A stretch of 64,000 bases of DNA from Brassica napus. Lineage: Eukaryota; Streptophyta; Magnoliopsida; Brassicales; Brassicaceae. The DNA lies in assembly GCF_020379485.1 (NCBI RefSeq), contig NW_026014642.1:102001-166000 (forward strand), read 5' to 3'. A program made the translations under genes and the position numbers. Under the pieces are notes generated by a model that was not told where the DNA came from, did no database searches, and was given only the letters and a program-made list of their open reading frames with translations. This document shows, in pieces, positions 47,026-59,583 of this stretch; the first letter of the stretch is position 1, and each line of letters begins with the position of its first letter.

Positions 47026-49916
47026 TGTAAGACCCGATCCCAGCCGCTTTGGCCGCGGTCGATGCCTCACGTCGCTCGGTTCAGTTCCTGGCCGAACCTC
47101 TTAATTTTTGCCCTTTGTTTATAATATCGCCCACAGGCGAGGGCTAACTTAAACCTTAGCTAAAGACTTCCCTAGTCATTAATAGCTTAGATCCTTTCAA
47201 CAGATATGCAGCGGATTATTTTCTATTTAACCATTAGTCTAAAACCAATCTAACACTTGTCTGGTCGAATCACCTTAGCCTTGGTCAGTTTACTCAACTA
47301 CCTATTAGCTTAAAGGTCAATCCTAAACCCAAACCAAGCCATGCGATTCTGAGGTTCCATTCCCCTAAACCATTCTATCTAGATCTACATAAGTAAATGC
47401 TAGATCATACCTTTGCCACATCTACGGAGCTTATTAGCTCAGCGGTCCTCCATTGACTCGAATTGCTCTTGCTTAACAGCTGGACCACGATCAGTCAATG
47501 ATCTTACTTAAGGTCCTTATCTTGATTCCTGCATCAACCAACTCCCCTAGGTACTTAGTCATTCAACCAACCATCCCCACAGAAATAAGTAACCTTTGAG
47601 AAGTCTTTGAAAGGATAAGGGTTTGCATCTGGCCTTTCTCGGCTCATGCACAATCCGAAATCCTTTTGCCTTATAGGCAATAGTACCAAGTCCATCTTCT
47701 GGACTGACAAAGCTCATTAGATCCTAAGTCAATCAACCAACCATCCTCACATAACTTGGAACTGATGAGTCATCATCTGGCCTAACCGGCCTTGGGACTT
47801 AACCCAAAAAACATATATGATTTGTTCATACCAACCGATGCATTCCTTAATCAGATTAGTTCCGACACCTTGAACCATCATTCAGAGGTTAGGTCGTCCA
47901 TACTCAACCATGATCAGATCTTACACGGCCTTCCTTGAACAATCACACTTAGGCTCAGTATCTATGGTCTACGACACATAGTACTAGCCATACACTTCGT
48001 CATGACTCTTAGCCAATCTCGAAGCTATCAACACCAAGGTTGATATCTAGAAGCATCACATCAATACTATTACTCCAGCAACGTGACTATCCATACTAGT
48101 GCTCGGCCATCGAACCATCGTCATGAAACATGATCCGACCACCAGACTTGATAAGCCATCGTCTACTTAGCAGGTATTGATATAACCGGCCTTCCATTGC
48201 CATCATGTGGGTCTACGCCCTACATAATGCATATGGCGCCTATCCTACTCACCAACCCAAGGTTTATTGTAAGATATCCCACTTAGCCTTTGCGGCTAAA
48301 GCCATCCAACCATAGCCGGATCTTCCATAGTCCCGTCTAACCGTCTGGTTAAGATCTAGGTGCGATCGACCAGTTATAAGTCCGGCCCAAAGGCTCACAG
48401 ACCTTCTTACCTGATCCGACCCAAAGCCTGGATCCATACCAGAGAGTAAGGCCCAAGACCAAACCGGATTTCCTTGCAACCAATCAAACCTTGCGACACA
48501 ACACTCCAGTTAAACTAACCGTCCGTCCGTTCGACCATGCAGCCGCAGACTGTCCACTTGGTCCGGCCTAAGCCTTGAACCAATGGCACCGTTTGGAACT
48601 CACACCCTTTGGGAACTAGTGCCTCTTGGCAACTCATGACCCTTGGTATCTCGCACCCATTCAGATGCTCCAACCGTTCGACCTAACCGTCCGTATGGAC
48701 TGTCTGGTCTGTGCGTGTGTCCGACCAATGGCCAAAGGACCACGCCTTAACCTACACAAGTCATGAACCATTGTGACTGTTCAGGGAAGGGTTGCAACCG
48801 TTCAGAAAGGAACAGAACCGCCCCTATCCAATCGGATCACCTGAGGCCGGTTTAGACCATGCGCGCGCCTAACTCGACGGTTATGGACCGCGACCGCATT
48901 ACTCAACCAGAACAACGGTTATAACCAATCCCAACATATCCACAAGGCCACGCCAATGTACAGAAGCAGTAGAAGAAGAACTAGATGAAAAGAATAAGAA
49001 GAATGGGACACAATCCAAGCGCCCATGGCTAGACCGGTTCGGACTGTCCGATGGTCTTAGCCGATGAGTGGGTGGTTACCCCACTGACCCTATCTGACTG
49101 AACCACGGGGTTGGAGTCCTTCTCCCGACGTTTCTCTATGCCTTGGGTATCCATAACCACACGGCCTCCTCTCTCGTAAACCGTTCTCCTTGCCGGAGAT
49201 ACTAAACCACCACGACCGGCCCTTTTCCGGCCGATCTCTTGGTCAGGACTCTCTCTCTCTCTCTCTACGTTTTTCTCTGAGTATTTTACTCTGGAAATGG
49301 ATAATGAAATCGACAGGAGAGGCCCCATATTTATAGAAAACGAGGGGGTAAGTCTTGCCCCACGAACAGGCATGACTTGCTAGCGAACGGGCACCATCGG
49401 CCAAGGGTTGTCCCCTTTCGGCCACTTGCATCCTTTCGCCGTTTCTGATTGGGTTTGGGGTCGGTCATAAGCCCAACCCACGCCCCAAGCCTCCTGGACT
49501 TAGCCCACGGCCTTGTCCAAGGACCCAACAGCCCATGGCCTCATGGCCGGACCTCATGACCCGGACCGGACCATCAGTCCCGAACAGTCCATCTAGCTGA
49601 GATGAGCTGACTCCCAGCTGCCTCAGCTGAGTGAGCTAGGAGTCCAGCTAGTGGAGCTGACTTAGTAGTGGCTGAGCTGGAGTGAACTCAACCTAGCTTC
49701 GTTAAGCTGGTCGAGATACTTCTCAATCTCATCCAGCTACCGTCTTACATGTCTTAGCTGTCTCTTTGCTCTTATAAGGTTAAGTCTAAGTTTCCTTATG
49801 TCCTTAACCTTCTTTCTTGACCATGGAACGCTTGCCTTGATGTCCTAAGACTGGCTGGTACGTTTCCTCGAACCATGGCCGTCCCGACAATCCTTTCCAG
49901 GATTGGGGGCGTGACA
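47026..49916 (-). mobile_element. Solo LTR c (2.9 kb), Gypsy type
   Basis: It runs on the minus strand from TGTCACGCCCCCAATCC to GGGATCGGGTCTTACA, with the TSD TGACG (47021-47025 and 49917-49921). Its 5' part resembles solo LTRs a and b, while its 3' part resembles the LTRs of elements I and IV, so it looks mosaic. The TATA box CTATAAATAT is on the minus strand at 49327-49336. No interior is present and no coding region is seen. Confidence 0.9.
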
Positions 49917-52900
49917 TGACGGACAGCCACGGACGTCCTGTGTGTGCTGGCGGACACCCACAGACTTCCTGTGTGTACTGAACACACAGCCCACGTAGGC
50001 CAATATCACCCGACCAGACAACAGGAATGGCCAGCGTTCTGAGTCCAAGGACCAGCGTGCTGATATGTGTACTGATGGACAGCCACGGACGTTCTATGTG
50101 TGCTGGGATACACACGGTCACACACAGACAGCCATGGACGTCATGTGTGTGCTGACAGACACACACGGACATCCTGTGTGTAATGGCGGACACCCACGGA
50201 CGTCATGTGTGTACTGAACAGACAGCCCACGTGGGCCAAAATCACCCAAACAGTCCACGGGAAGGGTCAGCGTGCTGAGTCCAAGGACCAACGTGCTGAT
50301 ATGTGTACTGATGGACAGCCACGGATGTCTTGTGTGTGCTGATGGACACAGACGGACACACATGGACAGCCACGGACATCCTGTGTGTGCTGGCGGACAC
50401 CCCCGGATGTCCTGTGTATACTTAAAAGACAGCCCAAGTGGGCCAAAATCACCCGAACAGTCCACAAGAAGGGTCAGCGTGCTGAGTCCAAGGACCAACG
50501 TGCTGATATGTGTACTGATGGACAGCCACGGACGTCATGTGTGTGCTGACGGACACACACGGACACACACGGACAGGCACGGACATGCTGTGTGTGCTGA
50601 CGGACACACACGGACGTACTGTGTGTGCTGATGGACACCCACGGACGTCCTGTGTGTACAAAACAGACAGCCCACGTGGGCCAAAATCACCCGAACAGTC
50701 CACAGGAAGGGCTAACGTGCTGATATGTGTCCTGATGGAGAGCCACAGACGTCCTGTGTGTGCTGACGGACACACACGGACAGCCACAGACGTCCTGTGT
50801 GTGCTGACGGACAGCCACAGACAGCCACGGACGTCCTGTGTGTGCTGGCGGAAACCCACGGACGTCCTGTGTGTACTGAACAGACAGCCCACGTGGGCCA
50901 AAATCACCCAAACAGTCCACGGGAAGGGCCAGCGTGCTGAGTCCAAGGACCAGCGTGCTGATATGTGTACTGATGGACTGCCACGGACGTCCTGTGTGTG
51001 CTATCGGACACACACGGACATCCTGTGTGTGCTGACGGACACACACGAACGTCCTGTGTGTGCTGACGGACAGCCACGGACAGCCACAGACGTCCTGTGT
51101 GTACTGGCAAACACCCACGAACACACACAGACACACACAAACATCCACGGACGTCCTGTGTGTGATGACGGACAGCCACAGACGTTCTGTGTGTGCTGGC
51201 GGACACCCACGGACGTCCTGTGTGTACTGAACAGACAGCCCATGTGGGCTAAAATCACCCAAACAGTTTATGGGAAGGACCAGCGTGCTGAGACCAAGGA
51301 CCAACGTGCTGATATGTGTACTGATGGACAGCCACGGGCATCCTGTGTGTGCTGACGGACACAGACGGACACACACGGACAGCCACAGACGTCTTGTGTA
51401 TGCTGGCGGACACCCACGAACGTCCTGTGCGTACTGAACAGACAGCCCAGGTGGGCTAAAATCACCCGAACAGTCCAGGGGAAGGGTCAGCATGCTGAGT
51501 TCAAGAACCAACATGCTGATATGTGTACTGATGGACAGCCACGGACATTCTGTGTGATGACGGACACACACGGACACACACGAACAGCCACAGACGTCCT
51601 GTGTGTGCTGACGGACACACACGAACGTACTGTGTGCTGACGGACACCCACGGCCATCCTGTGTGTACTGAACAGACACCCACGTGGGCGAAAATCACCC
51701 AAACAGTCCGCGGGAAGGGTCAGCGGGCTGATTCCAAGGACCCATGTGCTGATATGTGTACTGATGGACAGCCACAGACGTCCTGTGTGTGCTGACGGAC
51801 ACACACGGACACACACGGACAGCCACAGATGTCCTGTGTGTGCTGACGGACACCCACGGACGTCCTGTGTGTGCTGACGGACACCCACGGACATCCTGTG
51901 TGTACTGAACAGACAGCCCACGTGGCCAAAATCACCCGAACAGTCCACGGGAAGCGCCAGCGTGCTGAGTCCAAGAACCAGCGTGCTGATATGAGTACTG
52001 ATGGATAGCCACGGACGTCCTCTGTGTGCTGACGGACACACATGGACGTCCTGTGTGTGGTGACGGAGAGCCACAGACGTCCCGTGTGCGCTAGCGGACA
52101 GCCGCGGACGTCCTGTGTGTACTGAACAGACAGCCCACGTGGGCCAAAATCACCCGAACAGTCCACGGGAAAGGCCAGCTTGCTGAGTCCAAGGACCAGC
52201 GTGTTGATATGTGTACTGATGGACATCAACGGACGTCCTGTCTGTGCTGACGGACACACACGGACAGCCACAGACGTCCTGTTTGTGCTGACGGAAAGCC
52301 ACTGACGTCCTGTGTGTGCTGACGGACACCCACAGACGTCCTGTGTGTACTGAACAGACATCACATGTGGGCTAAAATCACCCAAACAGTTTATGGGATG
52401 GGCCAGCGTGCTCAGACCATGGACCAACGTGCTGATATGTGTACTGATGGACAGCCACAGACGTCCTGTGTGTGCTGACGGACACAGACGGAGACACACG
52501 GACAGCCACGGACGTCCTGTGCATGCTGACGGACACCCACGGACGTCCTGTGTGTACTGAACAGACAGCCCACGTGGGCCAAAATCACCCAAACAGTCCA
52601 GGGGAAGGGTCAGCGTTCTGAGTCCAAGGACCAACGTGCTGATATGTGTACTGATGGACAGCCATAGACGTCCTGTGTATGCTGGCGGACACCAACGAAC
52701 GTCCTAGGTTTACTGAACAGACAGCCCACGTGGGCTAAAATCACCCGAACAGTCCAGGGGAAGAGTCAGCATGCTGAGTCCAAGGACCAACGTGCTGATA
52801 TGTGTACTGATGGACAGCCACGGACATCATGTGTGTGCTGACGGACACACACGGACACACACGGACAGCCACATACGCCATATGTGTGCTGACGGACACA

Positions 52901-53891
52901 CACAGACGTATTGTGTGCTGACGGACACCCACGGACGTCCTGTGTGTACTGAACAGACACCCACGTGGGCCAAAATCACCCAAACAGTCCACAGGAAGGG
53001 TCAGCATGCTCATTCCAAGGACCAACGTGCTGATATGTGTACTGATGGACAGCCACGGACATCCTGTGTGTACTGAACAGACAGCCCACGTGGGCCAAAA
53101 TCACCCGAACAGTCCACGGGAAGCGCCAGCGTGCTGAGTCCAAGAACCAGCGTGCTGATATGAGTACTGATGGATAGCCACGGACGTCCTCTGTGTGCTG
53201 ACGGACACTGTGTTCAGATGGACAGCCACGGACGTCAAGCGTGTGCTGACGGACACACGCAGACACACACGGACAGCCACAGACTTCCTGTGTGTGCTGA
53301 CGGACAGTCACAGACAGCCACGGACGTCCTGTCTGTGCTGGCGAACACCCATGGACGTCCTGTGTATACTGAACAGACAGCCTACGTGGGCCAAAATCAT
53401 CCGAACAGTCCACGGGAAAGGTCAGCATGCTGAGTCCAAGGACCAACGTGCTGATATGTGTACTGATCGATAGCCACAGACGTCCTGTGTGTGTTGACGG
53501 ACACACACGGACACACACGAACAGCCACGGCATCCTGTGTGTGCTGACGGACACATATGGACGTCATGTGTGTGCTGACGGACACCCATGGACGTCCTGT
53601 GGGTACTGAACAGACAGCACACGTGGGCCAAAATCACCCGAACAGTCCACGGGAAGGAGCAGTGTGCTGAGTCCAAAGACCAGCGTGCTGATATGTGTAC
53701 TGATGGACAGCCACAGACGTCATGTGTGTGCTGACGGACACACACAAACACACACGGACAGCCACGGACGTCCTGTGTGTGCTGACGGACAGCCACGGAC
53801 CGCCACAGACGTCATGTCTGTGCTGGCGGACACCCACAGACGTTCTGTGTGTACTGAACAGACAGCCCACATGGGCCAAAATCACCTGAAC
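49917..53891. repeat. Satellite array A6
   Basis: This is the longest uninterrupted array, with composite units as in A1. It holds paralogous copies of the three solo-LTR sites without the LTRs (50512-50516, 52724-52728 and 51166-51170). The open frames, up to about 330 codons on the minus strand, are stop-free repeat rather than genes. Confidence 0.9.
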
Positions 53892-56842
53892 TGTCATGTC
53901 CCCGATCCTGGATAGGATCGTCCGGACGGACTGCGGTGCGAGGAAACACACCATTCAGGTCATATGACCTAAAGACAAGTATATCATGGCCTGAAGGTAA
54001 GGTTAAGGGCATCAGGAAGCTAAGGCATAGCTAATCCAAGAAGGAGACAAGCTCAATGGAGCTGGACAAGGGAGCTGGTAGCTGGACAAGATCCAGGTGA
54101 AGCTCGATGAAGTGAGTGATCAGAATGGATCATGGGAAAACTAAGTCTAGGTCTGGAAATTGACCAAGGGAATTAGAAGGATTGAAGAAGATAAAGGAAG
54201 CAAGCTGGACACAGTGTATAACAGCTGGGCGATGCAGTAAGCCAGCTCGACCAGCTAGGTGAAGTGTAGTGCAGCTCGGTGTAGCTCACTGAAGTGTAGG
54301 TCAGCTCCCTGAGCTTGATGGTCTAGCTCACTCAGCTGTATCAGCTGGGGATCAGCTCAACTCAGCTGGACTGAGTGTTCGAGTCTTGGGCAGTTGGTTC
54401 GGGTCGGGACAGTGACCAGGCCATGTGGATGACCCATGTGTACCAATGGGCTGGAGGGCTCTTGTGGTTGGGTCATGGGCGTGGGCAATCAGTCTAGGCC
54501 TTGTTTGGACTTGTCCAGGAGTGGTTTGGCAGTTCCAGGGCGTGTGGTAACTGCCATAGGCGAAAGGGTGCAATCTGTACCATTGATTAAATCAATGGCC
54601 AGAAATGATACCGAAGGGATGCAATGGTTAAGAAGTAACCACCCTTCTCCTATATAAGGAAGGCAAGTCCGTCCCTTTGCAGGCACGCCAGGGCTTCCTT
54701 CTACACCCTGAAACACAAAGAATCCCGAGAAAAAAATACAGAGAGTTGGTCGGATTCCCAATCCAAGACCCATGGTGGTGTGAAGGCCATAAAGAGACAG
54801 TTTTGGGGCAGATCAGGGGGAAGTTGAGAACGACCCTCTGAACGGTTTTGATCATTGTTAACAACACCCAAAGCCTTATCTGGAGCCTGTGAACACACGC
54901 AAATGGTGAGGAAAGGAGGGAGTTGGCCGGAATCCATTCCCAAGGGCCAATGCAGCCTTAAAGGGAGATTGGTGTGGAAAGCAGTTTCATGGGAAACAAA
55001 GAGGGAAGTGATGCACGACCTTTGGATGGTGATTGATCATGGATGATCATGTCTAAGGCTTCCCCTGTGTCTTGGGAACACACGCAATTGGTTAGGAGAG
55101 AAGGGGGAAGGCTTGACTCCACTTTCAAAGGCATGAACAGCCTTGAAGATGGATGCAATATAGAAACTGGTTTCATGGAAGTTCCATGGAAGGAGGGATG
55201 GGCACGAACAATGGTTAGATCTTATCAATACTGGGAGTATGTGATAAGGTTTTGATGAAGGCGTGCTAGGAGGAGCCTGGACGCCCCTGATGAGGTAACA
55301 GGTGGGGACTGCAGACCATTTGACATAGTCTGGTACACTATGGGCAGATCTGGTCCTGCAGTTACACCTTACTCTGTTTTATGGTTATTAATACTATTAT
55401 TCCTTCTTCTTATGATTGAGATTGATGATTAGACATAGTAGCACTGAACCATGGCTTGGCCGGTTCAGAAGAACCCTCCATGGCCTTGGTTTGGCAGCTA
55501 AGTCTGGATCTCCTACTTCCTGATGGATTTATGGCGATCTGACTTTGGAGTCCTCTTAGTGGTGAATTATCATGAATTAGCATGGTATTTGGGGATTTTT
55601 ATCTGATTCATTTAGAGATGGTCCCTTGGGCCGGTTCAGCTGATCTTGGCCGATATCTATGGGATGGAGGCCGGTTCTGGGAAATCTGATTGGACCATTC
55701 TCTTAGTTATGATTTATCATGAATTGTCATGAATTTTAATTGATTTTTGGAGCAGGTTTGCTTGGGGTCGAAATTGCACCTGAGGGCATATTGGGGTCAG
55801 ATCCTTGTGTTAGGATATCTGATCATATGTTTGTGTGCTGGAACATATTGTCACTTATGATATTGATCATAAGTAATTGCTGGTTATCAACCTTGGTGTT
55901 GGTAAGGCAGGCCGTGTGTGATCTGATCATGGGCAAGGATGGACGACCTGATCCTTGGATGATGGATCAAGGTGTCTGATCTGATTGGTCGAAGGATGCA
56001 CCGGTGGTAAGAGCAACACTAATCAGGTTCAGTGGGACATGGTTCCATGACTGATTAGGAAGTATGAAGACTCATCAGTTCTGAGTCATGTGGGGTGGTT
56101 GGTTGATTGACTCAGGATCTGATGGGTATTGTTAGTCCATGAGCTGGACTTGGTATCATAAGTTGATAAGGCAAAAGGATGTGGGACAGTGCATGAGCCG
56201 GTAAGGGCCAGATGCATGTCCTTAGCTGTTTGAAGACTTCTCAAGGGTTACTTATGTCTATGGGAATGGTTGGCTGAATAACTAAGTACCTAAGGGAGTT
56301 GTTTTGTGTGTCTAAAGGAGCTGGACGCAGTATATGGCAGCTGGCCATAGCTCGGTCCTAGCTCAGTTCAAGTGTGACAGCTCGATCAGCTGGTTTATGA
56401 GTTCATTCAGCTAGAGTAGCTGGGCCGATGAGCTAACAAGCTCCGTGGGTGTGGCAAAGGTATGATCTAGCAATGTTGCATAGATCTAGATAGAATGGTT
56501 AGGGGAATGGAACCTCAGATTTGTATGCCTTGATTTGGGTTCGGGATTGACCTTGGAGCTAGCTGGTAGTTGAGTATACTAACCATTACCCGAGGTGATT
56601 CGACCAGACAAGTATTATATTGGTTATAGACCAATGGTTAAGTAGATACTATTCCGCTGTGCATAAGTTGAAAGGATCTAGCTAGGGAATGACTAAGGTA
56701 GTCTTGAGCTAGGATCTGAGTTAGCCCTCGCCAATGGGCGATATTTTAAATAAAGGGCAAAATTTTTAGAGGTTTGGTCCGGGTATGGACTGAGCGACGT
56801 GAGGCATCGACCGCGGCTAGTCGGCCGGGATCGGGTCTTACA
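53892..56842 (+). repeat. Element IV 5' LTR
   Basis: It runs from TGTCATGTCCCCGATCC to GGATCGGGTCTTACA (2951 bp). The TATA box TATATAAGG is at 54651-54659. The site of the Copia insertion is intact here at 54421/54422. Confidence 0.88.
54651..54659 (+). promoter_or_regulatory. LTR TATA box (element IV)
   Basis: TATATAAGG is at the position homologous to TATAAAAGG in element I (4660). Confidence 0.55.
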
Positions 56843-56845
56843 AGT

Positions 56846-56857
56846 TGGTATCAGAGT
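56846..56857 (+). other. Primer binding site of element IV
   Basis: TGGTATCAGAGT lies 3 bp after the LTR and has one terminal mismatch to the initiator-Met site. Confidence 0.8.
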
Positions 56858-57532
56858 ATGCTTGATCCAGTTACGGACAGTGCTCAAGGATGTTGAGTTC
56901 CAAACAAAAATTATTTCTGAAAACTATGATGACTTGGAACCTTAGCTGTGGTGAGCCAAGCGAGAGTTGAGGTAAGATTGGTTTCATGCTTGTGAACGGG
57001 GAAGTTCCAAGATGAGCCGGCTTAGCCAAGATACACTCTTCCATGGCAAGACCCTGAAAACATAAAGGTTAGTTTATCTAGTTAATTGGGAATAGTAGAC
57101 GGATTGGATGATGGACGCAATGCAAGATCTTTGTATGGACGACCTGGACAAGGGAAGTAACATGGACCCGAGAGTGGCTTAGGTTGAAAGAAACGTGCAG
57201 CACTCTCTTGGAGGTAAATGTTATCCCTTGGTGGCCGTTCAAAACAAGTGAGCATATGCAATGTTCATGTTAGTCTAAGGGAGACGCTACATGGCTAGTA
57301 CATGAGTGGGCTTGTGATCAGATGGATCAGCTTGGACTCAGTGTAAGTCAAGGTAGGATTCCTTAAGATTAAGTGAATGGAATGGATCAATTCCAAGAGG
57401 AATTGGAAACACGATGTTAAGTATCTTAGTATGATGAGGATTGAGGTATACTATAAACACTTTTGTGAATGGTATGGGACGTTCACAGATGTGTGATGCT
57501 TTGGAGAATGTTATGGGACATTTTCCAAATGT
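56858..57532 (+). other. Non-coding leader of element IV (no gag)
   Basis: It is homologous to 1586-2259 of element I. No gag motif or long frame is present. Confidence 0.6.
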
Positions 57533-58390
57533 GTGATCAAACCAAGATCCTACTCATCTAAGTACTTAATGATCGGTGGTGTGGAAACACACGTACTTTT
57601 CGATACTGGAACTGCACATAGTGTTGTGAGTCCAGGAATGATTGGAAAAGGTTTGTTCCAGTATGGAACATGGGATGGTCCTGAACGAGTGAGTGCGGCC
57701 GGAGGGCAAGTTATTAACCCACTCGGTCTGGTTAAGGACATCCCTGTGGTGATCTTGGATAAGCCGATGCCTATAGATCTGATTGTTGTCCCCCTCAAGC
57801 ATCATGAAGTGATCTTGGGCATGGACTGGTTGGGAAAGTATCGGGCAACTCTAGATTTTCACCGGGGAAGGGTGCAACTTGAGAACGAGTTTGGACCCCC
57901 GATTAAGTACCAAGGAATCAAGCCAACCTCTTGTAGTTTGGTGGTTTCAGCAGTCCAAATAGAACGGATGCTTGGAAATGGTTGTGAGGCCTTTTTGGCT
58001 ACCATTTACACTGATGAGGTTGTAGGGGCCTGTGACCCTGAGGGTATACCGTTGGTTCGGGAATTTCAGGATGTCTTTGGGGCACTACAGGGCATTCCCC
58101 CTGATAGGGCTGACCCATTCATCATTGAATTGGAACCTGGAACGGCCCCATTATCTAAAAATCCATATAGAATGGCACCAGCTCAGATGGCAGAGCTGAA
58201 GAAGCAACTTGAGGAGTTGCTTGAGAAGGGGTTCATACGCCCTAGTGTATCACCTTGGGGAGCACCAGTCCTATTTGTTAAGAAAAAGGATGGTAGCTTT
58301 AGGTTGTGCATTGATGATAGGGGTTTGAACAGGGTGACTGGGAAAAACAAGTACCCTTTACCCAGGATTGATGAATTGCTGGAATCATAA
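57533..58390 (+). CDS. Protease plus truncated RT N-terminus (element IV)
   Basis: A 285-codon frame without internal stops. Residues about 10-125 are a retropepsin ([21 protein letters not shown]). Residues about 175-285 are the linker and finger start of RT ([21 protein letters not shown]). It ends at L-L-E-S where pol is deleted, before the RT catalytic F-I-D-D. It lines up well with element II over its whole length and is more intact than the relic in element I. It has no gag in front, so how it would be expressed is unclear. It may be an inert remnant of a recently copied parent. Confidence 0.7.
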   Translation: MIKPRSYSSKYLMIGGVETHVLFDTGTAHSVVSPGMIGKGLFQYGTWDGPERVSAAGGQVINPLGLVKDIPVVILDKPMPIDLIVVPLKHHEVILGMDWLGKYRATLDFHRGRVQLENEFGPPIKYQGIKPTSCSLVVSAVQIERMLGNGCEAFLATIYTDEVVGACDPEGIPLVREFQDVFGALQGIPPDRADPFIIELEPGTAPLSKNPYRMAPAQMAELKKQLEELLEKGFIRPSVSPWGAPVLFVKKKDGSFRLCIDDRGLNRVTGKNKYPLPRIDELLES

Positions 58391-58884
58391 ACCTTATTGT
58401 CCAGGAAGGACTTAAGGGAACAGAACAATCTGTTAGGACTCATGGTAGAGTGACCAGCCTAAAGATTGGAACATGTTCGCTAGGACTTGGCTGGTGCATC
58501 GAGTGGCTTGGAGATTGGTTGAATCTACTAAGACTTGAGTACTCAGTATGTTCCTAGGTACTGAATTTGATCTGGTCATGGAACTAGAGCGTTCTACATG
58601 GACTTGGTGTCTACTACGAACGCAACCTGGAGAGTTGGGTCAGTGACACAAGTCATGTCTTTGTATGGGTGCTTGATGGACCACTTGATAAGATTTTGGG
58701 TTAAATATCTATCAAGTGGGGGAGACTTGTTGTGTATATGATGACCAAGAGGTGGTCAGTGAGAAGGAACAAGGTGGGAGATGCAATGAATTGATTAGAA
58801 AGAACCAATCGAGCATGCTCCATGTTCCGGGTACAAAGGAGTTCGGATGGAACCTTTGTCATGAGACAAGAGGTTAACACCACT
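58391..58884 (+). other. 3' untranslated tail of element IV
   Basis: It follows the pol deletion and matches element I 3298-3834. No gene is seen. Confidence 0.55.
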
Positions 58885-58921
58885 GGATTCGAGGACGAAT
58901 CCTTCGTAAGTGGGGGAGACT
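58885..58921 (+). promoter_or_regulatory. Pre-PPT hairpin and polypurine tract (element IV)
   Basis: GGATTCGAGGACGAATCC (58885-58902) is followed by AAGTGGGGGAGACT before the LTR. Confidence 0.75.
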
Positions 58922-59451
58922 TGTCATGTCCCCGATCCTGGATAGGATCGTCCGTACGGACTGCGGTGCGAGGAAACGCACCATTCAGGTCATATGACCT
59001 AAATACAAGTATATCATGGCCTGAAGGTAAGGTTAAGGGCATCAGGGAGCTAAGGCATAGCTAATCCAAGAAGGAGACAAGCTCAAAGGAGCTGGACAAG
59101 GGAGCTGGTAGCTGGACAAGATCCAGGTGAAGCTCGATGAAGTGAGTGATCAGAATGGATCATGGGAAAACTAAGTCTAGGTCTGGAAATTGACCAAGGG
59201 ACTTAGAAGGATTGAAGAAGATAAAGGAAGCAAGCTGGACACAGTGTATAACAGCTGGGCGATGCAGTAAGCAAGCTCGATCAGCTAGGTGAAGTGTAGT
59301 GCAGCTCGGTGTAGCTCACTGAAGTGTAGGTCAGCTCCCTGAGCTGGATGGTCTAGCTCACTCAGCTGTATCAGCTGGGGATCAGCTCAACTCAGCTGGA
59401 CTGAGTGTTCGAGTCTTGGGCAGTTGGTTCGGGTCGGGACAGTGACCAGGC
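58922..59451 (+). repeat. Element IV 3' LTR, first 530 bp
   Basis: It matches 53892-54421 and is cut by Copia V after GTGACCAGGC. Confidence 0.88.
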
Positions 59452-59571
59452 TATAGATTAGGGAATGAATTGATTCTATTAGAATAGGAGATTACAATAT
59501 ATATAGTGTACAAGAGATGTCTAGGTGTTAAGTATTTACTAATCTACCCTTATATACACTTAGTCTCTACA
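59452..59571 (-). repeat. Copia V 3' LTR (120 bp)
   Basis: On the minus strand it starts TGTAGAGACTAAG directly after the purine run and ends CTAATCTATA. The unusual TA end, in place of CA, is present in both copies. Confidence 0.85.
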
Positions 59572-59583
59572 CTCCCCCTCAAG
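59572..59583 (-). other. Copia V polypurine tract
   Basis: TTGAGGGGGAG on the minus strand adjoins the LTR. The gag-pol stop codon (59581-59579) lies inside it. Confidence 0.8.

Larger units (their letters stand above)
53892..59451 (+). mobile_element. Element IV: non-autonomous Gypsy-type element, interrupted by Copia V
   Basis: It consists of 5' LTR 53892-56842, interior 56843-58921 and the first 530 bp of the 3' LTR before the Copia insertion; the rest lies beyond the window. It has the same design as element I: about 3 kb LTRs, a short interior, no gag or integrase, and a protease-plus-RT-start frame. The visible LTR overlap (530 bp) differs at about ten positions by eye. Confidence 0.87.
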
